DNA from: an uncultured bacterium
GTDB lineage: Bacteria > Bacteroidota > Bacteroidia > Bacteroidales > Bacteroidaceae
Assembly (NCBI GenBank): GCA_905216025.1
Contig: CAJMSE010000018.1
Coordinates: 1-64,000 of the forward strand
DNA: 64,000 nt
Direction of reading: 5' to 3'
Shown here piece by piece: positions 1 through 8,388 of this stretch; the first letter of the stretch is position 1; the number at the start of each line of letters is the position of its first letter. Under the pieces are notes generated by a model. It was not told the DNA's origin. It saw only the letters and a list, made by a program, of their open reading frames with translations, and made no database searches. Made by a program: the position numbers and the translations under genes.

Positions 1-208
1 CAAGCATGGCCCAGTCGCCGCGCCGGCGGATGAATCCGGCAGTGCCGGTGTATAGCTTCAGGGCATAATATACCACGGCGGTGAGGCCAAACGAGAAAAG
101 CACGGCGCCGGCCACGCCGCCTATGCGCAGGTTCACCACGCAGCCGATAGAGATGCAGATGCCGGCGAGAACGGCCGACGGGAATGTGTTTCGGAACATG
201 TCAATCAT
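1..208 (-). CDS. Formate/nitrite transporter family protein (5' part only)
   Basis: The reverse strand reads MIDMFRNTFPSAVLAG and continues through two hydrophobic, glycine-rich stretches (VLAGICISIGCVV and AGAVLFSFGLTAVVYYALKLYTG). The gene runs off the left edge after about 69 codons. The pattern of a first membrane helix, then a short loop and a second helix ending in LYTG, resembles the N-terminus of FNT channels, which carry small monovalent anions across the inner membrane. The start is taken at 208; a second ATG lies at 199. Family assignment is by resemblance over a short piece, so it is tentative. Confidence 0.6.
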   Translation of the reverse strand, partial: MIDMFRNTFPSAVLAGICISIGCVVNLRIGGVAGAVLFSFGLTAVVYYALKLYTGTAGFIRRRGDWAML

Positions 209-261
209 CGCTTTCTTTCATTATAAGTAGGTCTTCATCATTAACTTATAGTATGTTTTTC

Positions 262-327
262 CGAACACAGAGACGCCGAGACACGGAGCTATGTTATCCA
301 CTCTGTGTCTCCGTGTCCCTGTGTTCG
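262..327. repeat. Hairpin repeat, ACGCAAAGACGC family (divergent copy)
   Basis: Arms 262-288 (starting CGAACACAGAGACGCCGAGA) and 301-327 are inverted with a few mismatches around a 12-nt loop. The sequence is a divergent member of the hairpin family also found at 17720, 48054, 55064 and 56627. It lies between the start of the transporter gene and the end of the PEP/pyruvate-binding protein gene, both on the minus strand, so it could also end transcription of one of them. Confidence 0.7.
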
Positions 328-394
328 ATATATAAACTAATTGTTGAGACATCCTTATTATCATGATTAATAACTCATAATTAATGATTTATGA

Positions 395-3376
395 TTAAAT
401 CACCACTACCCCCTCCTGCTTCTTGCCGTCCATCATTATCTTCAGCGGACTCGTGAAGCGCACGTGGCGTATATACTGGGTCTCCTCCACGGCGGGCATG
501 GCATCGAGGATGTCCGTCCGGCAGATGCCGTCGCCGCTGTATGAGTTCACCGTGAAGTAGCCCACGCCGAACGAGGTGAGATTCTGGAAGAAGTGCGTGC
601 CCTGACTCGGGTCCACACGGTAGTTCTTCAGTCCGGCCTCGACGATGACGCGCGCAGCACTGATATGCGGCCATTTGACCGGTATTCCGAGCCAGTAGTC
701 GCTCGAGCCCCAGCGTCCCGGACCGATGAGCACGTAGTTGCGGCCCGCCTCGAGGAACTTCTTGTTTATCGTCTCGATATCTCTTGCTATGGCCGGATTG
801 TTCGCCGCCGTGAAGTCGTCGCCCGTTTTGACGTACACCACGTCGGTGACGTCTTCGCTGATGCCGTGCCCGAGCGAGTTGTGCGAGCGCAGCAGGCAGT
901 TCTCGTCGCTGATGGCCTGCAGGTCTTCGTCGAGCACCTGCTTGCTGTCTACTATGGGGCGAATCTGCAAGAGATACAGCTCGCCGGTCTTGTCGGCATT
1001 CAGGTTGCATGCGAACTCTATCTCCACAGGGCGCTTCATCTCGCCCGCACCGCACTCCTGCGCCGTCCGCAGCAGTTCGGGCAGCGGGAAGACACCCTGC
1101 TGGAGCACGCCGCAGAACGATATTATTTTGCGTCCTCCGTCGTAGATACCATCGCGGATGACCTGGTCGTAGGGGTCGAACGTCGAGGCTATATAGTTCA
1201 GCGAGCCGTCCTTGTCGGCCTCCTTGACCCGCAGGTTGAGTATGTTGAAACCGTCGTCGGCCTTGAAGTCTGTCCCGAGGTTCTTCATGTCGAGGGCATA
1301 GAAGCGGGTCTGCGTGTCACGCAGGGCCGTCTCCATCTCACTTGTCTGGAGCACCTGATGCGGATGGTGCGGACTGACGCGGAGCGTCTGCCCGCCGTCT
1401 ACGATATACTTGCCCAGTCCGAGGGCGAGACTGGCGATGCCCTCCTCCGATTTCTCGTCACCGATAGGATAGTAGTTGAGCGAGCGCAGCACTCCGCTGA
1501 AGTTCGGATAGTACCTGTCGCCATACCTGTGGCCCACCACTTCCTGCAGTATCACGGCCATCTTCTCCTGGTCTATCACGTTGCTCGTGGCCGTCATGTA
1601 TGCCTTCGAGTCCCTGTAGAACACCGAGGCGTACACTCCCTTTATGGCCGAGGCCAGCATCTTGAGCATCTCGTAGCGGTCTTCGAGATATGGAATCATG
1701 TATGTAGAGTATATTCCGGCAAACGGCTGGTAGTGCGAATCCTCGAGCAGCGACGACGAGCGCACGGCGATTGGCGACTTCACGGCGTCGAAGAACGTGA
1801 AGAAGTCGGCTATCAGCGAGTCCGGCAGCTGCGCCTTGAGGAAGTGACTGAGAATCTCCTCGTCGCTCGCGTCGCTCAGCGCAATCTGGTAAAGGTTGTT
1901 CTTGTCCATGAACTCGTCGAAGAAGTCGGTGCAGAGCACCACCGTGCGCGGTATCGACACCGTGGCGCCGGGGAAGCGGTTGAACTCCGGATGGCGCTTG
2001 ATGATGTTGTCGAGGAAGGCCAGGCCGCGGCCCTTGCCTCCGAGCGAGCCCTCGCCGATGCGGGCGAAGTGGCCGTAGGCGTCGAACTTGCCGCGGTCGA
2101 ACACGGCCACGATGCCGATGTTCTTCATCCTGCGGTACTGCACGATGGCGTCGAATATTATCTGCCTGTGGGCGTCGACGTCCTGCAACTTGTGCCACGT
2201 GACGTTCTTCAGGAATGCCGACACGGGGAAGATGGCGCGCGCGCTGAGCCACCGGCTGACGTGGTTGCGGCTGACGTGGTAGAGCATCGAGTCGTTCGGG
2301 ATGGTGAAGATATTGTCCTGAAGCTCCTTCAGCGTACCTATGCGGGTGACCTCCTCGTGGGTCACGGGGTCGCGGAAGATGAAGTCGCCGAAGCCCATGT
2401 GCTCCTCCATGAGCTTGCGCAGGTCGATGTTCATCTTCTTCGAGTTCTTGTCCACGAAGCGGAAGCCGGCCTCGCGTGCCTTCCCGGCGTTGGCCGTCTC
2501 CGAGCTCTGGAGTATCAGCGGCACGTATTCGTCGCGCTGCCGTATCTCGCGTAGCAGTGCTATTCCGGCCTGTGCGTCGTCCTGTCCGCCCCGGGCGAAG
2601 CGCGTGTCGCTGATCACGCCGAGCATGTTGTCCGAATACTTGTCGTATATGGCCATGGCCTCCTCGTAGTTTCGGGCGAGCAGCACCTTCGGGCGGCCTC
2701 GCTTCCGCTGCGCCGCGGCGTGCGGGTTGAGTGCCTCGGTGGAGAAGCGCTTGCTCTGCAGCAGTATGTAGTTGTACAGGTTGGGCAGTATCGACGAGTA
2801 GAAGCGGATACTGTCTTCAACGAGCAGTATCACCTGCACGCCCGCGGCGGTGATGTCGTGCTCGATGTTCATCTTGTCTTCTATCAGCTTTATGATGGAG
2901 AGTATGAGGTTGGTGTTTCCCAACCAGCAGAACACGTAGTCGAAGATAGACAGGTCTTCGTCCTTCATGCGGCGGGTGATGCCGTGCGAGAAGGGCGTCA
3001 GCACCACGCAGGGCACCTCGGGGAAACAGGCCTTCACGTCGCGTGCCACGTCGAAGGCGTCGTTGTCGGCATTTCCCGGCATGCAGATGATGAGGTCGAT
3101 GTCCGTCGTCTGCATCACCTCGCGGGCCTCCTCTATCGTGCTCACTTGCGTGAACGTCGGCGGGTAGCGCAGTCCGAGGTCCATATACTCGTCAAATATC
3201 TTCTCGTCCACGCGCCCGTCGTCTTCGAGCATGAAGGCGTCGTAGGGGTTTGCCACGATGAGCACGTTGAAAATGCGGTGTGTCATCAGGTTGGCGAACG
3301 ACACGTCTTTCAACAGAAAGTCGTTCCATTCGCTCGGTATGTTCTTGCTCATTGTCGTTTTATTTGGTTGTTGCAT
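395..3376 (-). CDS. Tandem receiver-like / PEP-pyruvate-binding (PPDK N-domain) protein
   Basis: This 993-aa protein starts with two response-regulator-like domains. The first (about 37-170) lacks a convincing phospho-acceptor. The second (about 180-325) has the acidic pair in VEDS (187-188), Asp257 in VISDTR, a Ser pair at 291-292 and Lys310. From about 440 to 800 there is a PEP/pyruvate-binding domain of the pyruvate phosphate dikinase N-terminal type, with GSLGGKGRG (443-451), AVRSSSLLEDS (537-547) and a terminal LLQIRP. There is no recognisable swivelling phosphohistidine domain, so it is unlikely to be a full PEP synthase. Relatives are often labelled phosphoenolpyruvate synthase; a signalling or nucleotide-sensing role is inference. 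Met9 (position 3352) is an alternative start. Confidence 0.8.
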   Translation of the reverse strand: MQQPNKTTMSKNIPSEWNDFLLKDVSFANLMTHRIFNVLIVANPYDAFMLEDDGRVDEKIFDEYMDLGLRYPPTFTQVSTIEEAREVMQTTDIDLIICMPGNADNDAFDVARDVKACFPEVPCVVLTPFSHGITRRMKDEDLSIFDYVFCWLGNTNLILSIIKLIEDKMNIEHDITAAGVQVILLVEDSIRFYSSILPNLYNYILLQSKRFSTEALNPHAAAQRKRGRPKVLLARNYEEAMAIYDKYSDNMLGVISDTRFARGGQDDAQAGIALLREIRQRDEYVPLILQSSETANAGKAREAGFRFVDKNSKKMNIDLRKLMEEHMGFGDFIFRDPVTHEEVTRIGTLKELQDNIFTIPNDSMLYHVSRNHVSRWLSARAIFPVSAFLKNVTWHKLQDVDAHRQIIFDAIVQYRRMKNIGIVAVFDRGKFDAYGHFARIGEGSLGGKGRGLAFLDNIIKRHPEFNRFPGATVSIPRTVVLCTDFFDEFMDKNNLYQIALSDASDEEILSHFLKAQLPDSLIADFFTFFDAVKSPIAVRSSSLLEDSHYQPFAGIYSTYMIPYLEDRYEMLKMLASAIKGVYASVFYRDSKAYMTATSNVIDQEKMAVILQEVVGHRYGDRYYPNFSGVLRSLNYYPIGDEKSEEGIASLALGLGKYIVDGGQTLRVSPHHPHQVLQTSEMETALRDTQTRFYALDMKNLGTDFKADDGFNILNLRVKEADKDGSLNYIASTFDPYDQVIRDGIYDGGRKIISFCGVLQQGVFPLPELLRTAQECGAGEMKRPVEIEFACNLNADKTGELYLLQIRPIVDSKQVLDEDLQAISDENCLLRSHNSLGHGISEDVTDVVYVKTGDDFTAANNPAIARDIETINKKFLEAGRNYVLIGPGRWGSSDYWLGIPVKWPHISAARVIVEAGLKNYRVDPSQGTHFFQNLTSFGVGYFTVNSYSGDGICRTDILDAMPAVEETQYIRHVRFTSPLKIMMDGKKQEGVVVI

Positions 3377-3422
3377 GTCAGCCCGCAGCTGCCGGCCGGC
3401 GGCCGCCGCGCAATATCAGTTA

Positions 3423-3454
3423 CAAAAATAGCAATAAACGGCGAGACTGCCAAG
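3423..3454 (-). promoter_or_regulatory. Bacteroidales-type promoter of the receiver/PPDK-domain gene
   Basis: On the minus strand a TATTTTTG -7 element (3423-3430) follows a CTTG -33-like element (3451-3454) at 20-nt spacing. Predicted transcription starts near 3417, about 40 nt before the first ATG. Confidence 0.55.
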
Positions 3455-3502
3455 CAGGCAGTCATTAAAACAGGCCTCACGGCCATTTATTTGCCCCTGC
3501 CC

Positions 3503-3533
3503 TTTGATTTCTCGCCATCTTTTATTACTTTCG
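3503..3533 (+). promoter_or_regulatory. Promoter of metY
   Basis: TTTG (3503-3506) and TACTTTCG (3526-3533) are separated by 19 nt, matching the -33/-7 arrangement of Bacteroidales housekeeping promoters. The predicted leader to the ATG at 3573 is about 30-35 nt, too short for a large riboswitch. Confidence 0.65.
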
Positions 3534-3572
3534 CGGGACAAAAGCGGAATAATCAAATAAAACTATACAGAT

Positions 3573-4859
3573 ATGAGTAAACAACTGAAGCCGGCTTCAC
3601 TCTGCGTCCGCGGAGGATGGAAGCCGAAGAACGGAGAGCCGGTGCAGCCGCCCGTAGTGCAGAGCACCACGTTCAAATACGACAACAGCGAGGAGATGGC
3701 GATGCTCTTCGACCTCAAGAAGGAGGGCTACTTCTATACGCGCCTGCAGAACCCCACCAACGACGCGGTGGCTCAGAAGATTGCGGCGCTCGAGGGAGGA
3801 GTGGGTGCTGTGCTCACGTCGAGCGGACAGGCGGCCAACTTCTACGCGGTGTTCAACATCTGCGAGGCCGGCGACCACATCGTCACCTCGACGGAGATCT
3901 ACGGCGGAACGTTCAACCTCTTCGGCGTGACGCTCAAGAAACTGGGCATCGAGTGCACCTTCGTCAGCCAGGAGGCAAGCGAAGACGAGATACAGGCGGC
4001 CTTCCGCCCGAACACCAAGCTGCTCTTCGGCGAGACGATATCAAACCCCGGATGCAAGGTGCTCGACATTGAGAAGTTTGCCCGCATAGCCCACCGCAAC
4101 GGTGTACCGCTCGTCGTAGACAACACGTTCGCCACGCCGATAAACTGCCGTCCGTTCGAGTGGGGCGCGGACATAGTCACCCACTCCACCACAAAGTATA
4201 TGGACGGGCACGCCACACAGGTGGGCGGATGCGTGGTAGACAGCGGCAACTTCCCGTGGGACGAGCATGCCTGCAAGTTCCCGGGCCTGACCACTCCCGA
4301 CGAGTCTTACCACGGACTGACCTACACCAAGGCCTTCGGCAAGATGGCATACACCACCAAACTGGTGGCACAGCTCATGCGCGACCTCGGCTCCATCCCC
4401 GCCCCGCAAAACTCGTTCCTTCTCAACCTCGGCCTTGAGACGCTCCACCTGCGCGTGGCACGCCACTGCGAGAACGCGCAGCGCGTGGCCGAATTCCTGC
4501 ACGACGACCCGCGCGTGGCATGGATAGACTATTCCGGACTGGCCGACGACAAGTGCCACGCCCTCGCCGCGAAGTATCTGCCCGGCGGCAGCTGCGGCGT
4601 GATGGCTTTCGGACTGAAAGGCGACCGCGAGACGGCCATAAAGTTCATGGACTCTCTCGAGATGATTAACATCGTGACGCACGTTGCCGACTCGCGCACC
4701 TGCGTGCTCCACCCGGCCAGCCACACGCACCGCCAGCTCAGCGAGGAGCAGCTGCGCGAGGCCGGCATCGCCCCCGACCTCATCCGCCTCTCGGTAGGCA
4801 TCGAGGACGTCGAGGACATTCTCGACGACATACGCCAGGCTCTCGACAAGATTGGATGA
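3573..4859 (+). CDS. metY: O-acetylhomoserine aminocarboxypropyltransferase (sulfhydrylase)
   Basis: PLP enzyme of the Cys/Met metabolism family that makes homocysteine from O-acetylhomoserine and sulfide in the cytosol. The 428-aa length is typical of MetY and longer than cystathionine gamma-synthase. Visible marks are the N-terminal PPVVQSTTF, YTRLQNPTND, the SSGQAA turn (83-88), and the PLP lysine K208 in HSTTKYMDGH. The C-terminal VADSRTCVLHPASHTHRQLS is typical of the family. It is a single-gene unit with its own promoter, followed directly by a 22-bp dyad array. A cysteine-synthase side activity is possible in this family. Confidence 0.93.
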   Translation: MSKQLKPASLCVRGGWKPKNGEPVQPPVVQSTTFKYDNSEEMAMLFDLKKEGYFYTRLQNPTNDAVAQKIAALEGGVGAVLTSSGQAANFYAVFNICEAGDHIVTSTEIYGGTFNLFGVTLKKLGIECTFVSQEASEDEIQAAFRPNTKLLFGETISNPGCKVLDIEKFARIAHRNGVPLVVDNTFATPINCRPFEWGADIVTHSTTKYMDGHATQVGGCVVDSGNFPWDEHACKFPGLTTPDESYHGLTYTKAFGKMAYTTKLVAQLMRDLGSIPAPQNSFLLNLGLETLHLRVARHCENAQRVAEFLHDDPRVAWIDYSGLADDKCHALAAKYLPGGSCGVMAFGLKGDRETAIKFMDSLEMINIVTHVADSRTCVLHPASHTHRQLSEEQLREAGIAPDLIRLSVGIEDVEDILDDIRQALDKIG

Positions 4860-4892
4860 CGGTACTAAAAAGACACTTATCTACATCTGGAT

Positions 4893-5003
4893 TTGTTACC
4901 TGCCGCTCGTAACGGTGTTACGTGCCGCGTGTCACACTGTTACCCGTGGCGCGTTACACCGTTACGCATGGCAGGTAACACCGTTACGAGCGGCAGGTAA
5001 CAA
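4893..5003. repeat. Array of five 19-bp dyads at 22-bp period
   Basis: Five units start at 4895, 4917, 4939, 4961 and 4983. Each is 19 bp, of the form GTTAC-N9-GTAAC (variants GTCAC and GTTAC at the right end), separated by 3-bp linkers GGT, ACT, ACC, ACC. The outermost 21 bp (4893-4913 and 4983-5003) form a perfect inverted repeat, so the whole array can fold as one large hairpin as well as five small ones. It fills much of the 319-bp gap between metY and the fumarase gene. Matching arrays occur at 37028, 38189 and 47950. Confidence 0.92.
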
Positions 5004-5133
5004 ACAAGCCGGACGGCCCTGAAAATTCGCTGGCAAGGCTACGGAAACGACACGGGCTCGACAGCACGGAAAAATAAGCGGGCAAATGGTAAATAAAAAC
5101 GTACGGCAGGGCGCATTTTTCCAAAAAAAATAA

Positions 5134-5141
5134 TAACTTTG
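5134..5141 (+). promoter_or_regulatory. -7 element upstream of fumarase
   Basis: TAACTTTG matches TAnnTTTG and lies 38 nt before the ATG at 5179. No clear TTTG -33 element at the usual spacing, although a T-run lies upstream (5116-5120). Confidence 0.5.
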
Positions 5142-5178
5142 CAGCCATATACATTTATTTAATAACAACCGACTTATT

Positions 5179-6825
5179 ATGGCAACAACACCGGAATTCA
5201 AATACGCTCCTATGTTCCAAGTGGGCAAGGACGACACCGAATACCGCCTCCTGACAAAGGAAGGCGTGTCGGTGGGTGATTTTGAGGGTCACGAAATCCT
5301 CAAGGTATCAAAGGAAGCACTGACGCTGCTCGCACAGCAGGCTTTCCACGACGTCGAGTTCATGCTGCGCCGCTCGCACAACGAGCAGGTGGCAAAGATT
5401 CTCTCCGACCCCGAGGCCTCGGAAAACGACAAGTACGTGGCGCTCCAGTTCCTGCGCAACGCCGAGACGGCATGCAAGGGCGTGCTGCCTTTCTGCCAGG
5501 ACACGGGCACGGCCATCATCCACGGAGAGAAGGGCCAGCAGGTCTGGACGGGCTTCGAGGACGAGGAGGCCCTCTCGCGCGGCGTGTACAACACGTTCAC
5601 GCAGGACAACCTGCGCTACTCGCAGAACGCCCCGCTGAACATGTACGATGAGGTGAACACGCGCTGCAACCTGCCGGCACAGATTGACATCGAGGCCGTG
5701 GAGGGCGCGGAATACCGCTTCGTGATGGTGGCAAAGGGCGGAGGCTCTGCAAACAAGACCTACTTCTACCCCATGACCAAGGCCACGATACAGAACGAGG
5801 GCACGCTGCTGCCCTTCCTCGTGGAGAAGATGAAGAGCCTCGGCACGGCCGCATGCCCGCCGTATCACATCGCATTTGTCATCGGCGGCACGTCGGCAGA
5901 GAAGAACCTGCTCACCGTGAAGCTGGCTTCGATAAAATACTACGACAACCTGCCCACCACGGGCGACGAGACGGGACGCGCATTCCGCGACATAGACCTT
6001 GAGGAGAAGCTGCTCACTGAGGCTCAGAAGATAGGCCTCGGCGCACAGTTCGGCGGCAAGGCCCTGGCCCACGACATCCGCGTCATCCGCCTGCCGCGCC
6101 ACGGCGCAAGCTGCCCCATCGGCATGGGTGTGAGCTGCTCGGCCGACCGAAACATCAAGGCGAAGATAAACAAGGACGGTATCTGGCTGGAGAAGATGGA
6201 CACCAACCCCACGGAGCTGATTCCTGAAGAGCTGCGCAAGCCGGGCGAGGGCACGACGGGCATCGTCATCGACCTCGACAAGGGCATGGATGCCGTGCGC
6301 GCCGAACTGACGAAATATCCCGTCAGCACACGCGTCAACCTGAAGGGCACCATCATCGTGGCCCGCGACATAGCACACGCCAAGCTGAAGGCCCGTCTCG
6401 ACGCCGGCGAGGACATGCCGCAGTATTTCAAGGACTATCCGGTGCTCTACGCCGGTCCGGCCAAGACTCCGGAGGGATATCCCTGCGGCTCGATGGGCCC
6501 GACCACGGCCAACCGCATGGACCCGTATGTAGACGAGTTCCAAGACCATGGCGCAAGTCTCGTGATGATTGCCAAGGGCAACCGCAGCGACGTCGTCACC
6601 GAGGCATGCAAGAGGCATGGCGGCTTCTACCTCGGCACGATAGGCGGCGTGGCCGCAGTGCTCTCGCAGAGCAGCATCAAGAGCATCGAGTGCGTGGAGT
6701 ATCCCGAGTTGGGCATGGAGGCCATCTGGAAGATCACGGTAGAGGACTTCCCGGCATTCATACTTGTCGACGACAAGGGCAACGACTTCTTCAAGCAGCT
6801 GAAGCCGTGGTGTCCCAAATGCTGA
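5179..6825 (+). CDS. Class I (iron-sulfur) fumarate hydratase
   Basis: A 548-aa class I fumarase that interconverts fumarate and malate, used in the reductive branch of the TCA cycle that feeds fumarate respiration in Bacteroidales. The N-terminal and C-terminal fumarase domains are fused in one chain, as in FumA/FumB. Likely [4Fe-4S] ligands sit in FCQDTGTA (about C105), AACPPYH (about C224) and [11 protein letters not shown] (about C318). [16 protein letters not shown] and [10 protein letters not shown] in the C-terminal half match the beta-subunit domain of two-subunit fumarases and tartrate dehydratases. The gene appears monocistronic, with a long hairpin terminator after it. Confidence 0.93.
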   Translation: MATTPEFKYAPMFQVGKDDTEYRLLTKEGVSVGDFEGHEILKVSKEALTLLAQQAFHDVEFMLRRSHNEQVAKILSDPEASENDKYVALQFLRNAETACKGVLPFCQDTGTAIIHGEKGQQVWTGFEDEEALSRGVYNTFTQDNLRYSQNAPLNMYDEVNTRCNLPAQIDIEAVEGAEYRFVMVAKGGGSANKTYFYPMTKATIQNEGTLLPFLVEKMKSLGTAACPPYHIAFVIGGTSAEKNLLTVKLASIKYYDNLPTTGDETGRAFRDIDLEEKLLTEAQKIGLGAQFGGKALAHDIRVIRLPRHGASCPIGMGVSCSADRNIKAKINKDGIWLEKMDTNPTELIPEELRKPGEGTTGIVIDLDKGMDAVRAELTKYPVSTRVNLKGTIIVARDIAHAKLKARLDAGEDMPQYFKDYPVLYAGPAKTPEGYPCGSMGPTTANRMDPYVDEFQDHGASLVMIAKGNRSDVVTEACKRHGGFYLGTIGGVAAVLSQSSIKSIECVEYPELGMEAIWKITVEDFPAFILVDDKGNDFFKQLKPWCPKC

Positions 6826-6860
6826 GAATAAGGCGGCCCTGATGCCGCAACATACAGAAT

Positions 6861-6950
6861 AAAGACACAAGGCACGTCAATATCAACCCTTTTAACATTC
6901 AGCAAGGGAGTTGTGAAACTCCACCCCCAGACGGCCTTGTGTCTCTTTTT
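6861..6950 (+). terminator. Long stem-loop terminator after fumarase
   Basis: GACACAAGGC (6864-6873) pairs perfectly with GCCTTGTGTC (6934-6943), followed by a T-rich run to about 6951. The roughly 60-nt apical region contains a smaller hairpin (GGAGT/ACTCC near 6907-6922). This is larger than a simple terminator, so a structured 3' UTR or small RNA is possible. Confidence 0.65.
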
Positions 6951-7004
6951 TATTCAACGGACAGTAAAGAAAAAACTACAACCAAATAAAACAAAGACAA
7001 CAAT

Positions 7005-7799
7005 ATGAGAGTCATAATAGAACCGAACTACCAACTGATGTCACAGTGGGCGGCAAACCACGTCATCGGACTCATCAACGCTGCCAACCCGACAAAAGAC
7101 AAGCCCTTCGTGCTCGGCCTGCCGACAGGCTCGTCGCCGCTCGGCATGTATCAGGCACTCGTGCGTGCCTATCAGGAAGGTATCGTGTCGTTCCGCAACG
7201 TGGTGACGTTCAACATGGACGAATATGTAGCCCTGCCGGAGTCGCACCCCGAGAGCTACCACTCTTTCATGCGCGAAAACTTCTTCAACCATATCGACTG
7301 CCCGGAGGCTAACATACACATACTGAACGGCAACGCCGAAGACCTTGAGGAGGAATGCCGCCGCTACGAGGAGACGATACTGAAATTCGGAGGCATCGAC
7401 CTATTCGTGGGAGGCATCGGACCCGACGGACACATTGCCTTCAACGAGCCGGGCTCGTCTCTGTCGAGCCGCACGCGCATGAAGACCCTCACCAGCGACA
7501 CGCGCATCGCCAACAGCCGCTTCTTCGGCGGAGACCCAAACAACGTGCCGCAGTATGCGCTGACCGTCGGCGTGGGCACGGTGATGGATGCCCGTGAGGT
7601 GATGATACTCTGCAACGGACATGCCAAGACGCATGCCCTCCAGGCCGCGATAGAAGGCCCTGTGACACACATGTGGACGGTGAGCGCGCTGCAGATGCAC
7701 CGCCACGGCATCATAGTATGCGACGACGCGGCATGCGACGAGCTGAAAGTGGGCACATACAGGTATTTCAAGGAGAAGGAGATGAAGAATCTCCTCTGA
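7005..7799 (+). CDS. nagB: Glucosamine-6-phosphate deaminase
   Basis: Converts glucosamine-6-phosphate to fructose-6-phosphate and ammonia in amino-sugar catabolism. The 264-aa length matches single-domain NagB. The family signature is clear: [23 protein letters not shown] with the catalytic Asp, [17 protein letters not shown], and SRTRMKTL. The HD protein gene begins 4 nt after its stop, so the two are very likely co-transcribed. No obvious promoter sits in the 50 nt before the ATG. Confidence 0.95.
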   Translation: MRVIIEPNYQLMSQWAANHVIGLINAANPTKDKPFVLGLPTGSSPLGMYQALVRAYQEGIVSFRNVVTFNMDEYVALPESHPESYHSFMRENFFNHIDCPEANIHILNGNAEDLEEECRRYEETILKFGGIDLFVGGIGPDGHIAFNEPGSSLSSRTRMKTLTSDTRIANSRFFGGDPNNVPQYALTVGVGTVMDAREVMILCNGHAKTHALQAAIEGPVTHMWTVSALQMHRHGIIVCDDAACDELKVGTYRYFKEKEMKNLL

Positions 7800-7803
7800 G
7801 CCG

Positions 7804-8388
7804 ATGAAAGAGCAATTCATAAACCTGCTCCAGGCCACCGGCCGGCAGGGCATCGGCAACGTGACTTCGTATCTCGAGAAGGTGGGATTTTTTGAGGCTC
7901 CGGCATCCGTCAACCGCCATCTGAGCAGCGAGGGCGGGCTGCTGGAGCACTCGCTAAACGTGCAGCGCATGGCCATGATGCTGCGCTCGCAGATGATTGA
8001 GATGCGGCCGGAAATGGCCTCACAGCTCGGCGAGGACAGCGTCACCATAGCCGCACTGCTACACGACGTGTGCAAGGCGAACATATACAAGAAAGCCAAG
8101 AAATGGCGCAAGGACGAGCAGAACCGATGGGAACAGTATGACACGTACGAGGCGGACTACTCCCGGTTCCCGCTCGGCCACGGCGAGAAGTCGGTGATAA
8201 TGCTGCTGCGCCTCGGCCTCGAACTGACAAACGACGAGATTCTCGCCATCCGCTGGCACATGGGCGCATGGAACCTGCCGTTCCAGAGCTACGAAGACAA
8301 ATGCAACATCTCCGAAGCAAGCGACCACCCGCTCACCGCCATCATACAGGCGGCCGACGGACTGGCTACGCATATATTGGAGAAATAA
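7804..8388 (+). CDS. HD-domain protein (putative phosphohydrolase)
   Basis: A 194-aa cytosolic protein with an HD metal-binding core: His49 in LLEHSLNVQRM and the H87-D88 pair in ALLHDVCK, plus a later RWHMGAW histidine. These fit the HD superfamily of metal-dependent phosphohydrolases, often nucleotidases; the substrate is unknown. It follows nagB with a 4-nt gap. Its last 23 bp (8366-8388) overlap the 3' end of the flavoprotein gene on the other strand. Confidence 0.8.
   Translation: MKEQFINLLQATGRQGIGNVTSYLEKVGFFEAPASVNRHLSSEGGLLEHSLNVQRMAMMLRSQMIEMRPEMASQLGEDSVTIAALLHDVCKANIYKKAKKWRKDEQNRWEQYDTYEADYSRFPLGHGEKSVIMLLRLGLELTNDEILAIRWHMGAWNLPFQSYEDKCNISEASDHPLTAIIQAADGLATHILEK

Noticed and set aside
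593..2554. Long open frame on the plus strand opposite the PPDK-domain gene
   Set aside because: Shadow frame caused by GC-rich third positions; the translation has no recognisable domain and the opposite strand has a clear conserved protein.
3534..3572. Possible SAM riboswitch before metY
   Set aside because: The predicted leader is only about 30-35 nt, too short for a known SAM riboswitch.
4893..5003. Possible CRISPR array or integron attC array
   Set aside because: The unit has no spacer of useful length (3-bp linkers), and no integrase or cas genes are near; tandem dyads fit better.
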